From Antedon mediterranea (Eukaryota; Echinodermata; Crinoidea; Comatulida; Antedonidae): a stretch of 64,000 nt of DNA. A program made the translations under genes and the position numbers. How positions within the stretch are numbered: position 1 is the first letter of the stretch; every line of letters begins with the position of its first letter. Below the pieces are notes generated by a model. The model worked only from the letters and a program-made list of their open reading frames with translations, was not told the DNA's origin and did not search any database. The DNA lies in assembly GCF_964355755.1 (NCBI RefSeq), contig NC_092671.1, positions 9,311,001 through 9,375,000 on the forward strand. The letters run 5' to 3'. This document shows, piece by piece, positions 48,501 through 58,644 of this stretch.

Positions 48501-50760
48501 TACAGTAATATATTTCAGGGTTTTATTTAGTATCTTTAATAGTAAATCAAAACATTTTTTTTTTTTTATTATGAGAGCATTCCACTACAAGTATTGTCCT
48601 ATATATTCAATTCACTATTAAAAAATTGGGAGATTTACCACCAGGTGGTGAAAATTCACCAGAAAAGCCTAACCAAGCCAATCCTAGCACTCCACCACTG
48701 AAATCTCTGTTGGTAAATCCAAATCCCAGGCAATATGAGCTAAAGTCCAGAGCTATAAATGCAGCTAGGTAATCATCAGCATTGATGTATACATCGGCAA
48801 AGGGATAGTTTGGGGATGATTCCATATAGATTGTGACATCAGCAATCAAAAAACCAATGTTATCACCTACAAAATAAAACAAAACAAATTGAGACTAAAC
48901 TATGTTAATGCCGTTGCTTATATTTAAACTAAAAATAGTAAACGAGTAGGCCTACTGTTAAAGATGAATAAAACCTTTGTCACAAAAGTGGTCTTAAATT
49001 GGAGGTTTAGATGGTGTGTTGTGGTATTATGAGAACAAATGTTCCTTCCTCACCAATCCCATCACCATTGAAATCAGTTGAGCGAAATATTTTATCAGCC
49101 ACGATTGCATGATGAATCATCTCGGCGAGGGCGCTTTTCATGTTTCCATTAAATGCAGTGACAAATGTATGATCAGCAACCAAATGCAAAGAGCAGGTCT
49201 GCGAATCAGGAAATGATCTCTTCCAATGAGTTCTCTTAGTAGTTTTATTTTGAAATTTATTTACTCTTTTGATAGACTGACTCAATTCAATTTGTTTTTT
49301 CTTTAGATCTTCTTCAGCCTTCAATTTCTTGATTCGTCGATAATGATGTGTGATATTATTTACTGTACTGTCCAACTTTATATATTCACATTTGTATATA
49401 ATAGTGCCATTTTCTGTTTGGTTTGGTTCAATGATATAACTACCATTGACAGTATGCAGGATGCTTTCAAAGCTGTTGTTATGAATAGTTGCAACTGCGT
49501 AACTGTTAACATCTCCTTAACAAATATATTTTAAACATAATTAGAAATGATTATATTAATGTTTATAGTAATTTTAATTTAGTACAGTAAAAGTACAGTA
49601 GAACCTCTATTAAGAAGACTCAACAAGATGTCCCTTTAATATAGATGTCCCCTTAAAAAAGGATTGGCCATATGGTTCAAAAATATTATTGTTCGTCATT
49701 CATTTCAAAAGAAAGTGTCCCTTTATTGGGAGTGAGTGTACACTGAATTGATGTGTCCCAAAGGAGGGATTCTACTGTAATCAAATATATACAAAATCAT
49801 AGCAAATACAATATCTATGTGCAACAACCATACAATTATAGAAATACATATAAAAATAGAAAAGTAATTTGATTTCAAAGGTATTCATGCAAGTATTTAC
49901 CTTGCAGATGGCCAGTATATACTGATATATTTGAAGATCTCAACATTGATTGACTTAATCCTTTCTCTTCTATAACATTTAATTTTGAGTCTGGGGTGAA
50001 TAACTTATTGTCACATAGTAATTGTAGAACAAAATGCCTAGAAAATGAAAAAAAAAAAATAGTATAACAAGATTTAAGTGATCGTCAGGATGAGTTATGC
50101 GATCTGCTCAAAAGGAAAAACAAGTTTTTAAATGCAGCATAGAAACAAGACTTTTGGACCACATTGGTTCGCAATTTCTAAGATGTATTGTTTGAGAGTT
50201 TGAATGGTGTGGAATTATATCAATCAAACTTTCTAGAAGAACTCAACTAAATCTTAATAACTAGGTAGACCTACATTTTCTGGAAATAATGCACTTAAAT
50301 GCAGATCAAATATCTTACTTATTATTATATTATTATTATTAAAATGAAATGATTGAAACTTACAGACCTATCATAAGCATCAAACTCCACTTTCAATTTG
50401 GAACAATCATGAACCTCTTCAACTAACTGTTCACTTTTGATGCCAAAATCATTGTATTCAATTTTAAAATATGTTAATACTATTGGCTGATCTTCTGAGT
50501 GCGAGTTGTTCTTCTGATCTGATAAAAAAAAAGTATTCATAAAAAAGTAAAAATTAAGTTAAAAGGTATAATTTTTATCCTAAATAACTTTTGTTTTGCA
50601 AAATGAATAACTTTATAAAAATTACAAAATTGTCTATTTAAAGTTTTGAATATTTATTTCATCACTTTTAGGGAAGAATACATCCAATAGTAATCTTACA
50701 AAATAAGGCAGGTACCAGGTTGATGAGGATTACCAGGAGAACTGAGTAGTTAAAAAACAT
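45518..50760 (-). CDS. ADAM10-like membrane metalloprotease (disintegrin and metalloproteinase)
   Basis: Thirteen coding exons give 733 aa: 50760-50700, 50518-50368, 50037-49901, 49515-49054, 48866-48639, 48426-48278, 48063-47901, 47801-47636, 47165-47044, 46845-46673, 46139-46040, 45900-45780, 45686-45518. Order: signal peptide (1-20), prodomain, metalloprotease with complete zinc site [12 protein letters not shown] (387-398) and Met-turn FIM (413-415), disintegrin ([15 protein letters not shown]), Cys-rich region, one membrane segment (about 679-699), and a tail of about 35 residues rich in basic residues at first. The alignment favours ADAM10 over ADAM17, for example [20 protein letters not shown] and [22 protein letters not shown]10 (human 748 aa) sheds Notch and other surface proteins. 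Unlike human ADAM10 I see no GGCADH-type cysteine switch; YKCEY is the only nearby cysteine. The likely prodomain cleavage is after THWKR. It may be an extra ADAM10 paralogue, so I give no symbol. One donor is unusual (see findings). Confidence 0.88.
46472..46613. mobile_element. MITE family A, copy 7, in an ADAM10-like intron
   Basis: It runs from TAATGCTCTGTCTACATAAT to GATAGTGTAGACACAGATTTA, with two CACTACCATATTTGGG boxes inside. It lies in the intron after the exon at 46845-46673. Confidence 0.8.
49594..49779. repeat. Dispersed repeat family R, copy 6 with both ends
   Basis: TACAGTAGAACCTCTATTAA at the left and GGATTCTACTGTA at the right form short terminal inverted repeats. The inside holds TGTCCC and GTCCCTTTA blocks. 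This is the copy that best defines the family ends. It lies in the ADAM10-like intron between 49515 and 49901. Confidence 0.65.
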
Positions 50761-51012
50761 AGTTTAGTATCCAACAGTATACTGACATGCACGTCGTCTA
50801 CCTGAAAATAAATAAAAATTTTAAATAATCTCTATAGACTATACAGAGGGCACTTTTTATATACTTGATTTTTTTTAGAAATCTTTATTATTAACCTTTC
50901 TTTATTAAGTTAATTAATTTTTAAAAAGTCAAACAGTCTAGGTATGCCTTATTAATACAATTTTATTATTAATCACATTTGCACTCATGGAGCTATAATT
51001 AGCTTCATCGCA

Positions 51013-51029
51013 GGGGGGGGGGGGGGGGG
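51013..51029. repeat. Run of 17 G
   Basis: Seventeen consecutive guanines are followed by a region very rich in CCTAGG/AGGCCTA motifs (51040-51300) and a (TAC)8-type run at about 51270-51297. It could form a quadruplex, and the run length may be a sequencing estimate. Confidence 0.8.
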
Positions 51030-51359
51030 TTGTTAAAAACATTGGCTTAGCTAGGCTGCCCTATTACTCAATACGCCCACATGGCACAACTAATCATCTA
51101 GGCCTAGGCCTAGTTAGGTAGGCCTAACTAACTCCTAGGCTTGGCCTAAGCCTATCCTCCTCCTACCTAGGCCTAGCTAGGGCCTAGGCTAGGCCTATCT
51201 ATACCTCCACACTCTAACTGTATCTCCCGGAAAGAATAGCCTATATGGCCTAACCTGGCTGCAGTTATAGGGCCTACTACTACTACTACTACTACTAGGC
51301 CTTTTTTAGATCCAACAATGTTAAGTTCCGATCATTTCTATAAACATTATTTAAACAAA

Positions 51360-51520
51360 TAAAAACATGCTCAAATATTACCGGCCACCCACACACGAAC
51401 TTCCTCAAACCAGAAGACACGTCACTAAGGAATCGAGTAAATCGGACCAATCGAATTACTCAGTAAGAAGTCCGACCGCCGGGTGGCCACTGATTGGTTG
51501 AAAGTTCCATTTTCTTCATT
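51360..51520. promoter_or_regulatory. Likely divergent promoter of the ADAM10-like and HIG1 genes
   Basis: Between the two divergent genes lies an island of higher GC. It has an inverted pair CCGGCCACCC (about 51382) and GGGTGGCC (about 51481), and two CCAAT motifs in opposite directions (about 51448 and 51493). No TATA box is evident. The first HIG1 exon, however, ends only at 52273, so that gene may start from its own promoter nearer 52000. Confidence 0.35.
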
Positions 51521-52229
51521 TTATACATTTAAATGTTATACATTCTTAACCCCAATTCAGTTAGTAGACTGCAAAACTGCAATTATTTCAATCAACACTG
51601 TGTACATTATATATGTTTGTGCATACAAGTAAATCAATTTAAATAAAAAACTAAATATGTTAATTCAAGTGTTTAATAATGGGGAATGGCATATACTAAT
51701 ACTAGGCCTATTTTAAAGCTTTTAAATTGACCGCGTATAGCACAGAATTCCATGTTTCCTATTGTGTAAACATAGGTAACCTATTTCAAATAAATTACGA
51801 CACACTTAATAATACGTCACTCTCGTTCATTGTATAAAGGTTGTACTACGTGCAGAATCGCAGTGATCTTATGGAAACCGTGCCCCAAATCCAAAATTCA
51901 ACTTAGACTATGCTCAATGTATACATGTATAGTATAAACTATATTTACATTTTATTATTGTTGTTCACGATCAAGATAAAAATCCTAGAACATTTTAAAT
52001 TACTACAAGTTATTACACAAGAAATGTTGTAAATTGTTCGCTGTAGAATTTCAACAGTTCAATGTTTTGTATGTCACGTGTCAAAAGTTCAATAGTGACG
52101 TCATCGGTTACCAGGATTTCCCAGTACCGGTATCCACCGCACTCTGTATTATACAATATTAAGTCCTGTTTTATCATATTAAATCATCCGTGCTTAAATA
52201 TAAATGTTATATCAAATTGTGTACAGGTA

Positions 52230-52273
52230 AACCACGAACAGTAGGACTGGTATAACGAGCGTATCGCCAGGAG
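52230..52273 (+). other. Probable 5' UTR exon of the HIG1-domain gene
   Basis: A strong donor, CCAGGAG followed by GTAAGTTGG, ends this exon. The matching acceptor is ATAATGCAG before 53775. Joined in the frame of the coding exon, the upstream sequence meets a stop (TAG at 52242-52244) with no ATG after it, so translation starts in the next exon. The exon's 5' end cannot be seen. Confidence 0.5.
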
Positions 52274-52633
52274 GTAAGTTGGAATGTTGGTGTATACAAT
52301 GTATATGTCTCAGGCCTAAGCTTGATGTAAATGACTTGTAGCGAAGTAATATAAACAGCTAGCTGGACTTAGTCTGTGTAGTGCGGTCAATTACTGTGTA
52401 TTTTTGTATAATGTGCCCAGTGAGGTATGACGATGCAATTTAGTATAATATAACTAATACTTACAACCAGTCATTGCTATACTATTATGTAGCCTATGGT
52501 CATTATAAACTTTAATGACGTTGTTATAATAAGTTATGCATAAGACGTAGAATTCGTTATTAGATATGTATTAAAAATGTATGAAATGTGCATTCTTTAA
52601 TAGAGTCACTCTAATCATTGATGAATATGACGT

Positions 52634-53637
52634 GGTAGCCGATCACTCCGGCCGCGCTTCACTCCGGCCGCCGTATCAGTTTAGCGCGATGTTATGCACT
52701 CCGGCCGCTATTCAATTCGACTTCCTGTGCAAAGGGGCCGTTAATATGGAGCGCCCATATCTACGTTTTCTATACTGTTCAGTGTTATAACAAATTCTTG
52801 GTGAATTTAAATGGAACTAGTTGAATATTTATTAGCAACAATTTTACTTTTTTCATTAACAATAACATTCAAAGAAGTTGGAACTGCTTTTTCTTTCAAA
52901 CTAAACTTAACTTAATTAAATTCAATAATAAAATAATAATCAAATACCCGTCTAATTAATGCTTGAATAACAATATTTAATTTCTTTCTATGTACATTTA
53001 TTTTTATAGCTTTACATTTATTAACATTAAAAATTAGTTAAAACCCTTATTTTTATAACACTTTATCTTGCCAGTACCCATACTTACTAATTATAGTTAA
53101 TAACAATATTTACAATATCATTAATTTATTTATTTCAAATAATCAACTATTATTGATGTTTGTTATATAATATTTACAATATTCATTAATTTATTTCAAA
53201 TAATCAAATATCCGTCTAATTAATGTTACCTGGAATTTTATCAAGAATTAATATATCATTTTTGTACAGTCCAATTTACAATGATTTTATATTTTAATTT
53301 ATATATGATAAAAATAATATGACATATAGGGTACATTGCAATAAATTACATTAATTAATCACATTACAATTAATATACTAGCCTATTACATTGGATAAAA
53401 CACATAAATTATTTTGTTTTAGCATTAGACCTAATTTAAAACACTTGCGATGTTGTTGTGATCCTGAAAGAGAAAAAATATACTGTATGATTACAAATGT
53501 TTATTTTGATTCTCTACAAAAAACGTGTCTCGGTTGTAAAAGACTCATTGGGCGCTCCATAGCTGCGGCCGGAATGAATCGCGGCCGGATTATTGAAGCG
53601 CGGCCGGAGTGAAGCGCGGCCGGAGTGATCTGTATTC
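52634..53637. mobile_element. Non-autonomous hAT-like DNA transposon, about 1 kb
   Basis: TATGACGT occurs on both sides (52626-52633 and 53638-53645), an 8 bp target duplication as made by hAT-type transposases. Seven bases inside each, both ends carry GATCACTCCGGCCGCGCTTC continuing to ACTCCGGCCGC, a perfect inverted repeat of about 31 bases from 52641 and to 53630. More CGGCCGG and GGAGCGCCC motifs repeat just inside. The AT-rich core holds the direct repeat CAAATAYCCGTCTAATTAAT at about 52941 and 53205. A 73-codon open frame (53391-53612) has no recognisable transposase motif. It sits in the 5' UTR intron of the HIG1 gene. Confidence 0.8.
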
Positions 53638-53856
53638 TATGACGTCTGTATCGTACTCGGTCAAAGTCTGACATGAGTTATGAAATATAGTAATAGTATA
53701 GCTTACTGTAGCGTTTGTCTGATTGTATTATTACTGTATTATTGAGTGTAATCACGTATTGTATAATAATGCAGGTTGTCAACTATTGTAGGTCTACAAA
53801 CGGATTCTCCAACAAACAATTCATCTATCCCTAGACTTTGTACGGCCAACCCACCA

Positions 53857-54629
53857 ATGATGTCAGATAGTAAAGTGAACTCGCCGGTAGAATTTAGTGC
53901 TGGTGACATATATAGGCAAGAAACTCCAACTGAGAAATTTGCCAGAAAATCTAAGCAAGATCCATTTGTACCTATTGGTAAGTTGTTAAATTATCATAGT
54001 ACCTGTACTAAAAATCAAAACTATCTTCATATAACTAAACAAATATCATTATTGCCATCAACATCATTTACTGTTGCCGACGATGATTTTATTTGTGTTT
54101 AACCCGACCCCTAAAAGGCCCATTTGCACTAGGATGATAAAGATCGACGATAAATAAATATGCATTTTTCATACATAAAACAAAAGAAATCTAAAAATCA
54201 TCCTAAAACTAGGATAACCATCTATGCTTCACATTTCACACGTCCAATCAAATGACGTCATTTGTTGTCTACACCCCGTAAAACGGCCGAGGAGGCATTG
54301 CCAATATGACGGCCTCTTTTGTTACAATACGACAGTAATACCGAAATCTATCATCATTTTCTAGAGTCTTCACAAAATTAATTGTCCATGATGAGTACAA
54401 TATGGCTATAATTTTTTTATTTAATCACATGTTATCTTTTATTTCAGGTATTGCTGGTCTTGCAGTGTCACTGGGTTACGGTGCATACGCGTACAGATCA
54501 AGAAGGGGGATGTCAACTTCTATATATCTTATGAGACTTCGAGTTATTGCACAAACAGCAGTGGTAGGAGCCATGATATGTGGTGTAGGCTACTCATTGG
54601 TATCAAGCACGCTTAAAAAAGATGAATAG
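53857..54629 (+). CDS. HIG1-domain inner mitochondrial membrane protein (HIGD1 type)
   Basis: Two coding exons, 53857-53977 and 54448-54629, give 100 aa. Residues 27 onwards follow the HIGD1A pattern: FARKSKQDPFVPIGIAGLAV, then a first membrane segment, SRRGMSTSIYLMRLRVIAQ and a second membrane segment ending GVGYSL. The motif IYLMRLRVIAQ fits the HIG1 family signature (Q/I)X3(R/H)XRX3Q. Known members sit in the inner mitochondrial membrane, assist respiratory complexes III and IV and respond to low oxygen; that role here is inferred. ATG at 53857 is chosen because the frame upstream has no other ATG before a stop in the 5' UTR exon; the next codon is also ATG. AATAAA lies at 54801-54806. The gene is divergent from the ADAM10-like gene. 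Whether it is HIGD1A, B or C cannot be said; those are vertebrate duplicates. Confidence 0.9.
54108..54262. mobile_element. Single arm of MITE family B in the HIG1 gene intron
   Basis: From AAAAGGCCCATTTGCACTAG to CACGTCCAATCAAATGACGT it matches one arm of the fold-back element at 587-980. The other arm is missing. The target TTAA at this end has changed to AAAA. Confidence 0.75.
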
Positions 54630-57600
54630 TATCATTTGTAAACAAAAAAGAGAATTATGTTATGTAGGCCAAAATCCAGACCCAATACTTTTACATCGAT
54701 TCCCCCAAATTGCCACAATGATGACGTATTTGTACTTTTTGTGTACGTTTTTACGTGTTACACTGAAATAAGTAATAATACCAAGTAGCATGAAAGTTAA
54801 AATAAATAGGGCCTATAGCTGTCTAAAGCTAGGAAGAGGTGGGAAGGGAGGCAAGGGTTCGTAATCGTAGTACAGGATAGTTATGATCGGTGAATTATTC
54901 GTCTGTTTTTAGTACGTAAGTCAGTACGTCAGTACGTAAACATTTCTCTGATGACACGCATCTTCAATATAGAGCAATGAGAATGAGAACAATTCACATG
55001 AGGGCGCTGTGGTGGAAAATATGAATAAAAACTGCGAATATCAAAAATAGGAGATCGTATTCAGAATCTGTTAATGGTGCTCATGGGTTATTTAAAGATA
55101 AAATGGTGTAATACAGTTTAAATCATACAGTATTATTACTCAACGTCATATGCTAGTATTTTTCATTTTTTTCTCAATAGGATAAAAGAAAGAAAAAAAA
55201 GACTTGTCCGCGTCCATTTAAGCAATTTTATTATTCACATATTTGAAAATGTAATATATTGCAGTAGTTAGTTACATGACAGAGCATGGTGTCTGGCGGG
55301 TAAAAACAAACCACGTGATTTTAACTAGAGAGATCAATATCAGGATTGAGTTTGTGTATGTAGAGTATTGTATTGATTATAAAAGATTGTATAAATGTAT
55401 TTACAGTGATAATTGTTATATTACAAATAAATCTAAACCAAAGTAAATGTGTTGAGGATTGTACATTTATAGTGTCCATATCATTTTAGTCTTCTTCATT
55501 TAATTATTCTTGTTTTGTTATCTCGTATATTTTTCACGTTACTCGCTTTATCTGTTAATTTAATATTCATTATCAACATTTTGAGACATCTATACTATAT
55601 ACTTGTAATCTTTTGTTTAGAGTTAACGGTTAGTTATACATATATTTATAATATATAGAGTTTTAAAAAACGGCATTTCATGTCTATACCATTACCGCAC
55701 AATTAGGGCCTACAATACGGATCACCGGTAACGGCCTTGATTATATTATTATTAATTTATATTGTTATTACTTTTATATTTACTCGCATCATCCGTTTTA
55801 TTTGTTATATTGTTGATGTTAATATACTGTAGGTCTATTCATTATTATTGATTAAGATAATACCGTACAACTTCAGAACGTTTTAATTTATCGTAGTCTG
55901 AACAACCACTTGTCCATTGAGCTAGCAGACTGATTGAGAGTTTTATCTTTATTATATTTTTTTAACGTTAAAACCTCTTAAATGAAATATGTCGATAGTA
56001 CTGTTTTGCATAATAAATCTCACATCGGTTACAAACGAGGCGTTAAATTAACGCATATAATAAGACAGTAAAATGTAGATTTATAGAAATCTATGAAGTA
56101 AAGGTTTAACAGCAAATTGTTGCACCTGCCTGTAATGCAACGATCATGAACAAAGCGACGTGTAGTGAAGAACCGATACTGCATCCAACAATAATCAATT
56201 ACCCATGGTGGTCATCAGATTGAGTGGTCAAGCGGTTTTTAAAGATCTGTAAATTACCTAGTGATATTAATGTCAATGTAATAATAATGTAAATTGTTTT
56301 CAATTTATTATTTGTTATTAAGTTGTGAGGCTTTCCGTTATACATTCGGTATTTTACTTTCACTATAGGCTATACACTATAATTTTGCATCACGAAGAAA
56401 ATGAACTATAATCTCAATATTCCAGGCAATTTTGTTTTTAATTTAATCTTATTTTTAAAATTAAATCGATTCGGTAAAGGCCTTGCTGTAAGAAAGACAT
56501 CTCCATTGTAATCGTAAAAAATAGTTTGAAGGTAATAAAATGTAGATCGACCATCAAACATAACTCTATCTTTCCCAACACAGCAGCAGCGTCATAAGTG
56601 CTATACTGAATGAATAGATGCTCAAGAACAATGAGAATTGTGTATTCGTGTCGACCACGATTTACAATCATTTTAACCGATTCAAATTATGTTTTCGAAA
56701 ATTCCTATTTAATAAAAAAAAATAAAACCAATCAAATTATATTTTCTTGGTTCGTGATACTGTATCCTTCAATTTGAGATTAAAGTCATGCTATTATTGA
56801 AGTAAGCAACGCAATTTAAAAAATATATTTCTTGTCCTTTATGTAATTTTTTAAGTAATAAAATTGACCACCAACTCAATAAAAAAAAATAACAATAGGC
56901 CTATAACTATTATTTGTTTTAATAATACGGATCCGTGATTTATTGTAAAAAATGTATCCTGTCTATTACAGTCGATTCGGTGTCACATGTCTAAAGACAA
57001 TACACCGAATACTTAATTTAATAAAGCTCTGTCTACACTATCAAACTAGTGTATAAAATTTGATGTGCCTACATATGGTAGTGATATGCCCAAATACAGT
57101 AGTGATATGACATCATCATATTCATATATGGGCACATCACATTTCAGTTGTCACATAAAGTTATAGTGTAGACAGAGCTTTAGACTTGTCCTACATGTTC
57201 TATAGCTAAACGTTGGCTCTCTGATTTGTTAGTGGTCGTAGAACATTTCACTCTTCCTGAGCTGTAGAAATTCACTATTCCCACCAATAAAGCTTAGAGA
57301 AATACTTCCACTTAATAAAAAATATGTTATCTATGTGAATACCACTCAGGGCCTAAATAAAATCCTTATTTATTTTATTGACTCACGTGAAATACTTTGT
57401 TATGTGTGAGTGATGAACGGCGACAGTTAACAGAACAGTCGTATCGGAGAGGCCTAAAGTAGTGATGGGGAAAACAAATTGTGCGTTTTGTGAATCAAAA
57501 CTCCCACAACGATGATAGTGTAGAAATAATAATACGTCACTAAAATGGCACCCGATATCGTGTAATAAAAGTACTTAATACAGTTAGATAGGTATCTGGT

Positions 57601-58644
57601 AGACTGGCAACAATCTTCCACACAGAGTCTACTGACAGCCAGAGAATCAGGTGAAATGGTTCAATTTTATCCATTGCAATTATCAACGATACAATAGTCT
57701 ATATAGGCCTACTATATAATAATCTTTTCTGTAATGTAATGTTTACTAAACTTTTAATCCCATAAGATAACGTAATACCTACATATGTTACAGACATCAT
57801 CATATCAATAATAAAACAAATAGCATAATGGTGAATCATTGATTAAAAGCGTTAAAAACACATTTAGACCACTTTAGTTATGTTACAGTAGAAAAAAATC
57901 CTCGTTCGGATGCACTCAAAGAGCTTTCACATAAATTTATACCTGTAAACTTACGAGGTTAATGAGTAACGATATTTTAATTGTATTTCAAATCATGAAT
58001 AATTAAATTTAAGCATATGAGAAAACATCGATAGACACTCTCAAATTTTAAATCCAATAAGCTGAAACATCTGCATTTTGCGAAACGAATGTGTTGCTTG
58101 CTTCCATTTTGGACAAGATAGACCAAGCACAAAAGTATCCTAATAGTAATACGGTAATACAGTATTATGAAATACCATAATTAATGTTTATCAATAGGGA
58201 GAATATTTCGTGTTCTACAGTACCCTTTCAATGAATTTACTCTCAATTCACGATTCAACGAATACAAAAAAACACCTACAGTTCCCAAGGCAAACTTTAC
58301 TCAAGTAATACATCTTGAAACAAACGACAATTAAACGTGTTTCTTTCAAACTGGGCAATAAACTTAAGTTATATAAATAATCAAAATTATATTAAATGAT
58401 TGCACAGTTTGTAATATTAAAACTAAATAAAAAAATTGCACAGAATATTTGATCCTATTAGGAACTTGATTTAGATCGATCGATATGAAAACAATAATGG
58501 TTATACCTATAAAATATACAATTTTTCTGACCTTTTTTATCTTAATAAACTACAGACCGTTAGAATTTAACATTGATTTACAAATATTCAACTATCATTC
58601 ATTCATCGGTTGGAACAGGATGACCTTTAGTTTATATTTTCTTC
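54630..58644. other. Intergenic region between the HIG1 and Rough-type genes
   Basis: No supported coding exon was found on either strand. The first 200 bases are the HIG1 3' UTR. MITE family A copy 8 lies at 57022-57182. The far end, before 58645, is the 3' UTR of the homeobox gene. The rest is AT-rich sequence with no obvious structure. Confidence 0.6.
57022..57182. mobile_element. MITE family A, copy 8, with both ends and TA flanks
   Basis: This copy shows the family limits best: TAAAGCTCTGTCTACACTAT at the left and AGTGTAGACAGAGCTTTA at the right, with TA at both edges. TA flanks suggest Tc1/mariner-type or TWA-targeting PIF/Harbinger-type mobilisation; no copy encodes a transposase. Confidence 0.9.

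Noticed and set aside
53391-53612. Cys-containing 73-codon frame within the hAT-like element
   Set aside because: I considered a zinc-finger transposase remnant, but spacing of the cysteines fits no known finger and the frame runs into the terminal repeat.
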